A DNA stretch of 64,000 nucleotides from Amphiduros pacificus (taxonomy: Eukaryota; Annelida; Polychaeta; Phyllodocida; Hesionidae): contig OX439002.1 of assembly GCA_949316495.1 (NCBI GenBank), positions 19,308,402-19,372,401 on the forward strand. The letters are read 5' to 3'. Position numbers and translations under genes: made by a program. The notes beneath the pieces are model-generated. The model saw nothing but the letters and a program-made list of their open reading frames with translations, did not search any database and was not told the origin of the DNA. Shown piece by piece: positions 1-11,689 of this stretch (its first letter is position 1; each line of letters opens with the position of its first letter).

Positions 1-1437
1 TTACAATAAATCATTTACAATATTGGATTTGAAACTTGCTTCAGATGAATCTTGTGATACTGCTCCAAGACCTGATCTAATACTTAAACACCTTCCTGAC
101 CAATCACTTGGGCATCTTTTGGATATTTATATTAAAGTTTGCGAGAGCTGTGATCTTCCTGCTTCATAGAGTACAGCCACTATTTTTCCCATTCCTACAC
201 CTGGCAAAGACTTGTCAGATTCAAAATATTATCATCCCATTGCATAAAAACAGTGGAATTGTTGGTTTGGTTGCTTTGAAGAAAATGTGACTTATATTAC
301 AGTTGCACAGAGTCGTTCTTAAAAAAATCTTAAAGTACCATTAACCCTCTGGTACATTTAGAATCATTTATAATAGACTGGGGGTTTTTATAAAAGGTGA
401 ACATATTGTCAGTATTTTCTTTGATTTGGAGAAAGTGTATGATACTATGTAGAAATTTGAGTGATTTATATAATCTAGGGGTCATTTGCCCCTTTTTATT
501 CAATTTTTGTGTGTCAAATCCTCAATTCAGTTTTTGAGTTGGTTCATCACTTTCTAATTCACATGATCAGGTAATGGGTGTTCCCCAGGCCAGTAGACTC
601 TGTACTCAGGAAAATTAATTTTCTATTGGATTCCCAGTCACATTGCTATCAAGGGAAGTTTGGCTGCTGACCAAAGCATCATTGGATCAATATCCAATTG
701 ATATGGTTATTCCATATACAGAGTTTAAGAAATGTATTACTGTGCTGGGACATGGCTGTTTTTGATAAGTTGCATCAATTCAAGCCTGTTTTATGTAAGA
801 CTAAAGGTGCTTGTAGAAGGAACCAAGAAGAAGAGTGAGTCATATTAGAATAGCACATAGTCATTGGGCACACTGCTATCTTCTTAAAGGTGCAAATCAA
901 CCTTGGTGTGTTGGTTGTCAAAGGCCTTTGGCTATTAAACATGTACTATTTGATTGTATCGACTGATATTTTCAGGACTAAGTATTTTAATGTACAAGAT
1001 TTACATACAATATTTACATACGTTTAATAGTATTGGTTTAAAACCAAATAGGACTTTATAACCAATATTAAGGGTAGAGCTCTTGTTTACCTAGGTCATT
1101 GGCCTATTTAACAAGAGCCACTAAACATCAAATGATATTCAAAGTATTTTAAATTGAAATTTATTTATTTGTACATATTTATCCTATCTATAACTGTAAT
1201 ATTGAAATATAATCAGTTGTATTTGTAAACCAATGGAATGACTGATAAATGAACATTTAGGTTGGTTTTGAGACTGTGGCTTGAAATAATTGATATTCTG
1301 TGTTAAGATTGTTTTCATGTTGTGTTGATTTTACAACCCATATATCTGAGCCAAAGCTTTTATGTTTTCACCATTATTAGGCACTGAATGACCTTAACGG
1401 TTGATGAGCCTTTAAGCCAACATTCAATCATTCATTA
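1..1437 (+). mobile_element. Degenerate LINE (I/Nimb/Jockey-like), 3' part
   Basis: Non-LTR retrotransposon relic. The first 290 bases match the reverse transcriptase start of the younger LINE at 13011-13382. A decayed FDLEKAYDT-like motif lies near 418-446. A C-terminal Cys/His-rich region typical of I/Jockey-like ORF2 proteins lies at about 838-1000 (readable pieces RIAHSHWAH and WCVGCQRPLAIKH). The 3' UTR ends near 1437 in GCCTTTAAGCC followed by short ATTC-rich repeats, an end form common in this group. Many stops and frame changes make it non-functional. It belongs to the same copy as 5250-5723, cut by the duplication boundary. Confidence 0.8.
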
Positions 1438-2656
1438 ATTGCATCACAATTTCATAACCACATATCCCAAATCTCTGTACATTTCCCTGTGACATCTGTG
1501 ATTTTGTGAAAGCTTTAAGTAAATTCCAAGCAATACCACTATTACAACATCAAATTTCATTAAGGCTTATTCATTGTGGCCTGTCCCCTTTTATTAGTTC
1601 AGACCAAGTACCATGTCTAAGCATAACCATATTGAAGCATTCATGAAATGAGGTTTTCAAGCACTTTTTCCTTGCATAATATAAATGTTTATACTCCAAA
1701 CTTTGCAATCAAATGTTATTACCCATCATATTTCCCCTACATAAATTTCTGTGCCATTTGAAAGTGGATGAGTTTTCTGCTAAAATCCAAATCATCTATT
1801 GGACACTTTGTCAACAAACTTTGTTTAGCTGACCAGTGACCTACACCTGCTTAGTAATTATTTTCTGACAATGGTGCACCTTCAGATTTGGACAATGGAG
1901 TGATTTGGCCCACAGAGGCCTGTTTGTCCATTGGTACAGGTGTAACACCTTTACAGACCACATGCTTATAGTCACATGTTTAATATATAAATGTGACCAC
2001 CTGGTGGTCAGAAGATTACAACCGGTAATCATGGTTGGTGTATTTTGGATAATTTTAGTGAGATAGCTTGCTTGTATCAGTTCCATGGCCACATATCATT
2101 CACACATACCCCAAACTTCTGTACAATTGTCTGTGACCTCTGTGATTTCATGAATGCATATGAGGGGCCACATGACCAGAACAATTGAGAAAAGTGGTTA
2201 TCTCCAACTGAGTTGTTTCTCACTCTAACTGATGTCCAACAACTGGTTATCAAATATGTGGTTTACAGTTCTTGTGTCTGTGGCATAAAGCAAAAGATGT
2301 ATCACCAGTCACACATTTAAAAGAAGGGCATTGAAGCCAGGTTACTTGATATAGCCTGAATAGAACGAAAGGGTTGTTTAATACAAACAGAACAGCTGAA
2401 CTTCCTAGATCACTTTCATATGGTTCAAAGAGAAAGGTTATTAAAATTACTGACAAAGAAACAAACATCTTTCTGAGACAGCATATCTTTATTTTATCAG
2501 GGAACTGGATTGTCACTCAAAGCCCTGCTAATTCATAAACTATTATGTTATTTGAAAGTCTGGTCCAGTAATCTCTGATAAGATCTAACAATGCTGGGAA
2601 ACATACATTACTTTCATTTTATCTGAAATAATGATAAAGATATGTCTCACACACAG
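1438..2656. other. Upstream region of protease A; diverged internal repeats
   Basis: AT-rich DNA with no gene. Two stretches resemble each other in the same orientation: about 1441-1510 and 2084-2150 share CACATA, CCCAAA, TTCTGTACA and TGTGAC..TGTGATTT blocks. 1748-1860 belongs to a dispersed repeat also found at 54780-54900. The same region recurs in copy B at 7161-8379. Confidence 0.55.
1748..1860 (+). repeat. Dispersed repeat fragment, also at 7471-7583 and 54780-54900
   Basis: Shares TTCTGTGcCAttTGAAAGT followed by TTGTCAACAAACTTTGTTTA with 54780-54900. The 54.8-kb copy lies directly beside the outer end of the Gypsy LTR, about 43 kb away from the duplicated protease region. Family not identified. 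Confidence 0.7.
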
Positions 2657-2667
2657 TATATAAAAGG
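2657..2667 (+). promoter_or_regulatory. TATA box of protease gene A
   Basis: TATATAAAAGG lies 45 bases before the ATG at 2712. A start site about 30 bases downstream (near 2687) gives a 5' UTR of about 25 bases. It also excludes an upstream non-ATG start near 2682. The same box is at 8380-8390 in copy B. Confidence 0.75.
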
Positions 2668-2711
2668 TTATTTGTCAAACTGTGTGTACATTGCAAAATA
2701 AAAGTCTCATC

Positions 2712-4036
2712 ATGCTGTTGATTGCCTTTGCTCTGGTCCTGGCTCCAGCCCTTGGTGCCAAATCTCCTGCTGTGCCTACCCTGATACGAAGTCATCGTAT
2801 CATAGGTGGAGAGGATGCATCCATCAGTGACTACCCATTTCAGGGATCTCTGCGTACCTCTTCTGGCTCCCACACATGTGGCTGTGTGTTGATCTCCTCA
2901 ACGAGGACTGTGACTGCAGCTCACTGTGTAGAAGGGAGTGGGTAAGTAAGATTATGCTTAACATGGTTTCATTTCATATGTAAACAACATGGTCTTTCAT
3001 TGCAAAATGAGGGGCTTGCCATTCACTACAGATATAAATGTAATGATAGTTTGTGTTGTATCATTACAGATACAGTATACGTTATGGTAGTGCCTCAAGG
3101 ACATCAGGTGGTCAAGTAGTAGATGTCACCACAGTCATACAGGTGATGCTTTACTAAATTGACTCCCTTTCCACATTTTATTTTATTATTATGTGTGAAA
3201 TAGTACGGTTGTTATATGTTAGTTGCATCTTTGTCCTTTAAGCATGAAAGCTGGGGTGATGGACCAGGCTCTTTCCCTAATGACATTGCAGTGCTTTATC
3301 ATGATGAAGTCACTGTGAGCACTGCATCAGCCATTCCATTGTCTGATGGTTCAAGTGGTGACTATGAAGGAGACAGAGGCTTTATTTCTGGTTGGGGATG
3401 TACATTTGGATTCTGTAAGTCTATTAAATGCATGAATGAAAAAAATCTTTTGCAGAAAAATGGATACACAAAGATGTTATATTTGAAGAAGGAATATAAA
3501 CATTACGAACAGACCTCTGGCATAAAGGCTATATAAACTTTACTCGTATAAAACTTAACTCTCATTTTTTCATAATCCTAATTTAAACCAAACTGAAGAA
3601 ATGCATCAAGAACAGCCATGGCATTGTTGCATGTTTCAGGTGGATCTTTGCCCGTCGCTCTGCAGCATGCAAATGTAAACATCCACACAACTGCATTTTG
3701 TGAAAATGAATGGGGAAGCGGTTCTATCAATGATGGCCATATCTGCCTGGGAGATTCACAAGCAGGAATTGGTGCATGCAATGTATGTATCATACATCAA
3801 GTATAGCAAACAGGTATATGAATGCCTGGTATTGACAAATTATCAAATATCTACCATTGAAAAAAGGACAATGAATGTACATTTTTCAGGGAGATTCCGG
3901 TGGTCCTTTGGTAGAGTCTGGAAGAAGTGTATTGCTCGGCATTACCTCCTGGGGCTCTTTTGGCTGTTCCACTGGCCTTCCATCAGTCTACACTAGGGTC
4001 TCCTTTTTCCGTCAATGGGTTGAGAATAACATCTAG
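2712..4036 (+). CDS. Chymotrypsin-fold (S1) serine protease, copy A, five exons
   Basis: Secreted S1-family peptidase of 254 residues, encoded by exons 2712-2941, 3070-3142, 3243-3414, 3640-3782 and 3890-4036, all with GT/AG borders. Residues 1-16 ([16 protein letters not shown]) form a signal peptide. A short propeptide ends at Arg29 before IIGG, the usual zymogen cleavage site. The catalytic triad is His71 (TAAHC), Asp115 (NDIAV) and Ser209 (GDSGGP). The SWG and C-terminal VYTRV..W regions are present. Chymotrypsin position 189 appears to be Gly rather than Asp or Ser, so trypsin specificity is unlikely; an elastase- or collagenase-like broad pocket is possible. Position 44, usually Gly, is Cys. 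The likely role is digestive or extracellular proteolysis. The translation is identical to copy B. Confidence 0.93.
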
Positions 4037-4052
4037 ATCTCCAGATAATGCT

Positions 4053-4058
4053 AATAAA
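4053..4058 (+). promoter_or_regulatory. Polyadenylation signal of protease A
   Basis: AATAAA starts 17 bases after the stop codon, at a normal distance for a short 3' UTR. Copy B has the same hexamer at 9776-9781. Confidence 0.7.
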
Positions 4059-4302
4059 AAGTTCACAAATATCAAACATTTTTTTGCAAACTTCTTCAAG
4101 GTCTCATACACAAATGAATTCAGCTCAGTTATAAAAACAAAATACTTCTTAAAATGTGATATTTGTTAAATGCACACTTTGGTACATGCACCGATCAGTA
4201 TGTTCAGTTTGCATATCCTTTTGACCTTGCCCTGACAGCAAATCACTCTTAGATGTATCACATGCAATGCACAGTATGGTCCTTTTCTTTCCAAGTGGTA
4301 TG

Positions 4303-4621
4303 TTTGTATGTTTGTTTGGGGTTTTACATCACTTTCAACATTATTTCAGTTATTTCGTGATGAGACCTACTTGTAGCAGATATAGTGCTGCCTCACTGAA
4401 TTGACATGTCGCAGGTCCTTGACATGACAACTCACCCGGTCACAGATTTACAAGGACAACGGGTTAACCCTTTAGGCACGGGCCTCAGCTCATGTGGGAA
4501 ATTGTGTCATGAGTTCAATCTCGGCACGGCCGGGGTTCGAACCCACGACCTTTGGATCACCACAGAGGAACTGGTGCTAATAAGCTGGCGCCCTAACCAA
4601 CTGCGCCACGGCCCGTGGCTC
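4303..4621 (-). mobile_element. tRNA-derived SINE with 13-bp target-site duplications
   Basis: Read on the minus strand it starts with a tRNA-like head. The A box is TGGCGCAGTTGG and the B box GGTTCGAACCC. A body of about 200 bases follows, with a tail AAAACCCCAAACAAAC. The flanking direct repeats TCCAAGTGGTATG are at 4290-4302 and 4622-4634. Copy B has a single TCCAAGTGGTATG and no element, so the insertion happened after the units separated, or it is polymorphic. It is the best intact reference for the other copies at 13711-15571. SINEs of this type are transcribed by RNA polymerase III and moved by LINE machinery. Confidence 0.93.
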
Positions 4622-4636
4622 TCCAAGTGGTATGCC

Positions 4637-5250
4637 AAATGAACCACTCTATTGGTCTTTCCAAGAACTAGAGTGAATTCCTGACTGCTATCTCTCTAAT
4701 TACTCCCAATATTCATATATTGCAAAATATTACATGTTAGATTTAGGCCTTAATAATGACAACCATAGATTACATTATAAATGTAGTAAGAAATTAATCT
4801 GAGGCCACTTCACTAAATCTTTTGTTAATTTCTCATTAATGAACATCAGGGGTCGTTGTGACCTGCAGCAGACGATATTTCAGATTAGATCAAGGGGACT
4901 TCTTAACCCAGACATGTGGGCCCCCTTATGTCAGCCTAAAAACTGCACAAATACATTGGTCGGGACTGTGATCGTCGTCCAGCTCTTTCTTGCGATCCTT
5001 GCCTTTTCTACTACTGCACAAATACATGTTATTGCCTTATGACGTTAAACTAAGTAAGTTGAAAATTAAACTGATGTGTGAAATCTTCGTTTGGTGAAAA
5101 ATAAAGAGCTTTTCCACTCTCTGGCACAACATCAAACTCTGGAACAGTCACTCATGTTTGAGAATATAGGCTCTTTTATGTCCCCATTCTACATGTCACA
5201 ATCTGTTGAAACCATTACCACTTTTGTTTTATTTATTCTTTGTTTTATTT
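4637..5250. other. Spacer downstream of protease A
   Basis: No gene seen. About 4839-5055 ends in CTTATGACGTTAAACTAA, which resembles the 3' end of other invertebrate retroposons, and holds two copies of CTGCACAAATACAT. It may be an old LINE or SINE tail. The copy-B equivalent is 10027-10640. Confidence 0.35.
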
Positions 5251-7160
5251 TAAAAACCTTATGTGATATTGCTCATGGGTGTCTACCCAAATCAAAGTCT
5301 AATTCTAAAATCAAAGAAAAGCCTGGTTCAATGAGGAGTGCAGAGAGCTGTCAAGGAACACAAAAAAGCTCTGAAAAAATTTAATTGACAGCCAACTCTT
5401 GTACAAATTTGCAGCAATTATTAATAAAAAGTTATTACAAGAAGCAAAGGAAAAAGTTGCAAAGGTTACGTTTCCATATTAAATACACAAGCACAAATTA
5501 AAAATGCTGGGATATGGGGATATGGTGTGAAGATAACTGGGAAGGTAGGTGGAGCAAAGATTAAACATTTAGATTATAAATGTGTCAATTAATTACAGAT
5601 ATAGGTAGTACAATACGTTAAAAAAGATCCAAGACTTCCATCTCTGATAATTATTCTGCAAAATTTCCACAAATAAGAAATAGAAGAGAAAGAAAGCAAC
5701 TGAATTTCATTCCAAATGACTTAATACAATAAATCATTTACAATATTGGATTTGAAACTTGCTTCAGATGAATCTTGTGATACTGCTCCAAGACCTGATC
5801 TAATACTTAAACACCTTCCTGACCAATCACTTGGGCATCTTTTGGATATTTATATTAAAGTTTGCGAGAGCTGTGATCTTCCTGCTTCATAGAGTACAGC
5901 CACTATTTTTCCCATTCCTACACCTGGCAAAGACTTGTCAGATTCAAAATATTATCATCCCATTGCATAAAAACAGTGGAATTGTTGGTTTGGTTGCTTT
6001 GAAGAAAATGTGACTTATATTACAGTTGCACAGAGTCGTTCTTAAAAAAATCTTAAAGTACCATTAACCCTCTGGTACATTTAGAATCATTTATAATAGA
6101 CTGGGGGTTTTTATAAAAGGTGAACATATTGTCAGTATTTTCTTTGATTTGGAGAAAGTGTATGATACTATGTAGAAATTTGAGTGATTTATATAATCTA
6201 GGGGTCATTTGCCCCTTTTTATTCAATTTTTGTGTGTCAAATCCTCAATTCAGTTTTTGAGTTGGTTCATCACTTTCTAATTCACATGATCAGGTAATGG
6301 GTGTTCCCCAGGCCAGTAGACTCTGTACTCAGGAAAATTAATTTTCTATTGGATTCCCAGTCACATTGCTATCAAGGGAAGTTTGGCTGCTGACCAAAGC
6401 ATCATTGGATCAATATCCAATTGATATGGTTATTCCATATACAGAGTTTAAGAAATGTATTACTGTGCTGGGACATGGCTGTTTTTGATAAGTTGCATCA
6501 ATTCAAGCCTGTTTTATGTAAGACTAAAGGTGCTTGTAGAAGGAACCAAGAAGAAGAGTGAGTCATATTAGAATAGCACATAGTCATTGGGCACACTGCT
6601 ATCTTCTTAAAGGTGCAAATCAACCTTGGTGTGTTGGTTGTCAAAGGCCTTTGGCTATTAAACATGTACTATTTGATTGTATCGACTGATATTTTCAGGA
6701 CTAAGTATTTTAATGTACAAGATTTACATACAATATTTACATACGTTTAATAGTATTGGTTTAAAACCAAATAGGACTTTATAACCAATATTAAGGGTAG
6801 AGCTCTTGTTTACCTAGGTCATTGGCCTATTTAACAAGAGCCACTAAACATCAAATGATATTCAAAGTATTTTAAATTGAAATTTATTTATTTGTACATA
6901 TTTATCCTATCTATAACTGTAATATTGAAATATAATCAGTTGTATTTGTAAACCAATGGAATGACTGATAAATGAACATTTAGGTTGGTTTTGAGACTGT
7001 GGCTTGAAATAATTGATATTCTGTGTTAAGATTGTTTTCATGTTGTGTTGATTTTACAACCCATATATCTGAGCCAAAGCTTTTATGTTTTCACCATTAT
7101 TAGGCACTGAATGACCTTAACGGTTGATGAGCCTTTAAGCCAACATTCAATCATTCATTA
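5250..7160 (+). mobile_element. Degenerate LINE spanning the duplication boundary
   Basis: Continuous relic of the same family as 11095-13600. 5255-5400 matches the linker between endonuclease and reverse transcriptase (about 80 percent similar by eye to 12530-12680). 5700-6000 matches the reverse transcriptase start, and the 3' end is at about 7160. It has many stops and frame changes. It lacks the endonuclease, so it is 5'-truncated near 5250. It reads smoothly across 5704/5705, which shows that the duplicated unit begins and ends inside this LINE. Confidence 0.8.
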
Positions 7161-8379
7161 ATTGCATCACAATTTCATAACCACATATCCCAAATCTCTG
7201 TAAATTTCCCTGTGACATCTGTGATTTTGTGAAAGCTTTAAGTAAATTCCAAGCAATACCACTATTACAACATCAAATTTCATTAAGGCTTATTCATTGT
7301 GGCCTGTCCCCTTTTATTAGTTCAGACCAAGTACCATGTCTAAGCATAACCATATTGAAGCATTCATGAAATGAGGTTTTCAAGCACTTTTTCCTTGCAT
7401 AGTATAAATGTTTATACTCCAAACTTTGCAATCAAATGTTATTACCCATCATATTTCCCCTACATAAATTTCTGTGCCATTTGAAAGTGGATGAGTTTTC
7501 TGCTAAAATCCAAATCATCTATTGGACACTTTGTCAACAAACTTTGTTTAGCTGACCAGTGACCTACACCTGCTTAGTAATTATTTTCTGACAATGGTGC
7601 ACCTTCAGATTTGGACAATGGAGTGATTTGGCCCACAGAGGCCTGTTTGTCCATTGGTACAGGTGTAACACCTTTACAGACCACATGCTTATAGTCACAT
7701 GTTTAATATATAAATGTGACCACCTGGTGGTCAGAAGATTACAACCGGTAATCATGGTTGGTGTATTTTGGATAATTTTAGTGAGATAGCTTGCTTGTAT
7801 CAGTTCCATGGCCACATATCATTCACACATACCCCAAACTTCTGTACAATTGTCTGTGACCTCTGTGATTTCATGAATGCATATGAGGGGCCACATGACC
7901 AGAACAATTGAGAAAAGTGGTTATCTCCAACTGAGTTGTTTCTCACTCTAACTGATGTCCAACAACTGGTTATCAAATATGTGGTTTACAGTTCTTGTGT
8001 CTGTGGCATAAAGCAAAAGATGTATCACCAGTCACACATTTAAAAGAAGGGCATTGAAGCCAGGTTACTTGATATAGCCTGAATAGAACGAAAGGGTTGT
8101 TTAATACAAACAGAACAGCTGAACTTCCTAGATCACTTTCATATGGTTCAAAGAGAAAGGTTATTAAAATTACTGACAAAGAAACAAACATCTTTCTGAG
8201 ACAGCATATCTTTATTTTATCAGGGAACTGGATTGTCACTCAAAGCCCTGCTAATTCATAAACTATTATGTTATTTGAAAGTCTGGTCCAGTAATCTCTG
8301 ATAAGATCTAACAATGCTGGGAAACATACATTACTTTCATTTTATCTGAAATAATGATAAAGATATGTCTCACACACAG
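7161..8379. other. Upstream region of protease B
   Basis: Copy of 1438-2656. It differs by two visible substitutions. No gene seen. Confidence 0.6.
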
Positions 8380-8390
8380 TATATAAAAGG
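8380..8390 (+). promoter_or_regulatory. TATA box of protease gene B
   Basis: TATATAAAAGG at the same distance from the ATG (8435) as in copy A. Both genes should therefore have equivalent core promoters. Confidence 0.75.
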
Positions 8391-8434
8391 TTATTTGTCA
8401 AACTGTGTGTACATTGCAAAATAAAAGTCTCATC

Positions 8435-9759
8435 ATGCTGTTGATTGCCTTTGCTCTGGTCCTGGCTCCAGCCCTTGGTGCCAAATCTCCTGCTGTGCCT
8501 ACCCTGATACGAAGTCATCGTATCATAGGTGGAGAGGATGCATCCATCAGTGACTACCCATTTCAGGGATCTCTGCGTACCTCTTCTGGCTCCCACACAT
8601 GTGGCTGTGTGTTGATCTCCTCAACGAGGACTGTGACTGCAGCTCACTGTGTAGAAGGGAGTGGGTAAGTAAGATTATGCTTAACATGGTTTCATTTCAT
8701 ATGTAAACAACATGGTCTTTCATTGCAAAATGAGGGGCTTGCCATTCACTACAGATATAAATGTAATGATAGTTTGTGTTGTATCATTACAGATACAGTA
8801 TACGTTATGGTAGTGCCTCAAGGACATCAGGTGGTCAAGTAGTAGATGTCACCACAGTCATACAGGTGATGCTTTACTAAATTGACTCCCTTTCCACATT
8901 TTATTTTATTATTATGTGTGAAATAGTACGGTTGTTATATGTTAGTTGCATCTTTGTCCTTTAAGCATGAAAGCTGGGGTGATGGACCAGGCTCTTTCCC
9001 TAATGACATTGCAGTGCTTTATCATGATGAAGTCACTGTGAGCACTGCATCAGCCATTCCATTGTCTGATGGTTCAAGTGGTGACTATGAAGGAGACAGA
9101 GGCTTTATTTCTGGTTGGGGATGTACATTTGGATTCTGTAAGTCTATTAAATGCATGAATGAAAAAAATCTTTTGCAGAAAAATGGATACACAAAGATGT
9201 TATATTTGAAGAAGGAATATAAACATTACGAACAGACCTCTGGCATAAAGGCTATATAAACTTTACTCGTATAAAACTTAACTCTCATTTTTTCATAATC
9301 CTAATTTAAACCAAACTGAAGAAATGCATCAAGAACAGCCATGGCATTGTTGCATGTTTCAGGTGGATCTTTGCCCGTCGCTCTGCAGCATGCAAATGTA
9401 AACATCCACACAACTGCATTTTGTGAAAATGAATGGGGAAGCGGTTCTATCAATGATGGCCATATCTGCCTGGGAGATTCACAAGCAGGAATTGGTGCAT
9501 GCAATGTATGTATCATACATCAAGTATAGCAAACAGGTATATGAATGCCTGGTATTGACAAATTATCAAATATCTACCATTGAAAAAAGGACAATGAATG
9601 TACATTTTTCAGGGAGATTCCGGTGGTCCTTTGGTAGAGTCTGGAAGAAGTGTATTGCTCGGCATTACCTCCTGGGGCTCTTTTGGCTGTTCCACTGGCC
9701 TTCCATCAGTCTACACTAGGGTCTCCTTTTTCCGTCAATGGGTTGAGAATAACATCTAG
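8435..9759 (+). CDS. Chymotrypsin-fold (S1) serine protease, copy B, five exons
   Basis: Exons 8435-8664, 8793-8865, 8966-9137, 9363-9505 and 9613-9759 encode the same 254 residues as copy A. Signal peptide, R-IIGG activation site and the His71/Asp115/Ser209 triad are all intact. I saw no difference in exons, introns or splice sites. The AATAAA is at 9776-9781. With identical promoters, the two genes should be co-expressed and raise dosage rather than add a function. If the duplication is an assembly artefact, only one gene exists. Confidence 0.92.
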
Positions 9760-10639
9760 ATCTCCAGATAATGCTAATAAAAAGTTCACAAATATCAAAC
9801 ATTTTTTGCAAACTTCTTCAAGGTCTCATACACAAATGAATTCAGCTCAGTTATAAAAACAAAATACTTCTTAAAATGTGATATTTGTTAAATGCACACT
9901 TTGGTACATGCACCGATCAGTATGTTCAGTTTGCATATCCTTTTGACCTTGCCCTGACAGCAAATCACTCTTAGATGTATCACATGCAATGCACAGTATG
10001 GTCCTTTTCTTTCCAAGTGGTATGCCAAATGAACCACTCTATTGGTCTTTCCAAGAACTAGAGTGAATTCCTGACTGCTATCTCTCTAATTACTCCCAAT
10101 ATTCATATATTGCAAAATATTACATGTTAGATTTAGGCCTTAATAATGACAACCATAGATTACATTATAAATGTAGTAAGAAATTAATCTGAGGCCACTT
10201 CACTAAATCTTTTGTTAATTTCTCATTAATGAACATCAGGGGTCGTTGTGACCTGCAGCAGACGATATTTCAGATTAGATCAAGGGGACTTCTTAACCCA
10301 GACATGTGGGCCCCCTTATGTCAGCCTAAAAACTGCACAAATACATTGGTCGGGACTGTGATCGTCGTCCAGCTCTTTCTTGCGATCCTTGCCTTTTCTA
10401 CTACTGCACAAATACATGTTATTGCCTTATGACGTTAAACTAAGTAAGTTGAAAATGAAACTGATGTGTGAAATCTTCGTTTGGTGAAAAATAAAGAGCT
10501 TTTCCACTCTCTGGCACAACATCAAACTCTGGAACAGTCACTCATGTTTGAGAATATAGGCTCTTTTATGTCCCCATTCTACATGTCACAATCTGTTGAA
10601 ACCATTACCACTTTTGTTTTATTTATTCTTTGTTTTATT

Positions 10640-11094
10640 TTAAAAACCTTATGTGATATTGCTCATGGGTGTCTACCCAAATCAAAGTCTAATTCTAAAA
10701 TCAAAGAAAAGCCTGGTTCAATGAGGAGTGCAGAGAGCTGTCAAGGAACACAAAAAAGCTCTGAAAAAATTTAATTGACAGCCAACTCTTGTACAAATTT
10801 GCAGCAATTATTAATAAAAAGTTATTACAAGAAGCAAAGGAAAAAGTTGCAAAGGTTACGTTTCCATATTAAATACACAAGCACAAATTAAAAATGCTGG
10901 GATATGGGGATATGGTGTGAAGATAACTGGGAAGGTAGGTGGAGCAAAGATTAAACATTTAGATTATAAATGTGTCAATTAATTACAGATATAGGTAGTA
11001 CAATACGTTAAAAAAGATCCAAGACTTCCATCTCTGATAATTATTCTGCAAAATTTCCACAAATAAGAAATAGAAGAGAAAGAAAGCAACTGAA
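10640..11094 (+). mobile_element. Degenerate LINE fragment at the end of copy B
   Basis: Copy-B equivalent of 5250-5704: the linker region of the old LINE. It stops at 11094, exactly where the younger LINE begins, so the right edge of the duplication lies at a LINE-LINE junction. Confidence 0.75.
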
Positions 11095-11689
11095 TGTACC
11101 GCTCAGCACAGTGGAGACGATTGTTCTTCAAATATAATAAAATGTGTCAATTGCCAAGGCAATCATCCATCGTATTCCGGAATTGTCCTTCCTTTTTAAA
11201 AGAGAAGGAAATTCAGCGAATACGACACACTGAAAATATATCTTTTCCAGAGGCACGGAAGCGAGTAAAAAGTTATAACACAACAAAGGCATCTTATGCC
11301 AGCTTTGTAAAAACTAAAGAAACAAAATCAATAGCAATTCAAACCGAAATTACATAGCCAATCGATGACAAAAATTATTCCTTTTTCACAAAAACCTCAA
11401 AATCTTCAGTTACATCTACTCAGACCACGCCATCCACTATCCCAGTAATACCTCAACCAACAGCAACATCCACTAAACCCTCTTCACAAACTCCCTCAAC
11501 ATCATCCAATAATAAAAGTATCAATAGTAATAGACCAATACATAAATCAGACAAAAAAGAAAGCAAAGATCAAGTAAAAAGTAAGATAAATAGAAGTAAA
11601 TCCTTGGAAAGGATGGACACAGGTGATCCTCCAGATGTGAATTTTACTCCTGTGCACTCTAAGCATAATCGTAAACTTAACAAGTGATC

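Larger units (their letters stand above)
1..5704 (+). repeat. Tandem segmental duplication, copy A
   Basis: This segment is repeated head to tail at 5705-11094. The offset is 5723 bases up to about 4080 and 5390 after the SINE that only copy A carries. By eye the copies differ by three substitutions (1480/7203, 1679/7402, 5067/10457), one base in a T run near 4080, and the SINE. The match ends at 5704/11094. The unit therefore probably begins about 18 bases before the window, and copy A may itself follow another copy. Each unit contains a degenerate LINE and one complete serine protease gene. Such near-identity over introns and spacers means either a very recent duplication or two haplotypes placed in tandem by an assembler. 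Confidence 0.95.
5705..11094 (+). repeat. Tandem segmental duplication, copy B
   Basis: Second copy of the unit described at 1-5704. It lacks the SINE and has an uninterrupted pre-insertion site near 10015-10030, so copy B keeps the ancestral state at that point. Similarity to copy A stops at 11094, where sequence of a younger LINE begins. Confidence 0.95.

Noticed and set aside
2682-2711. Upstream extension of the protease frame by ten codons
   Set aside because: It would start at GTG at about the expected transcription start; the ATG at 2712 gives a clean signal peptide.
4500-4621. tRNA gene on the minus strand
   Set aside because: A and B boxes are present, but the body and (CAAA)n tail with target duplications show a SINE, not a tRNA gene.
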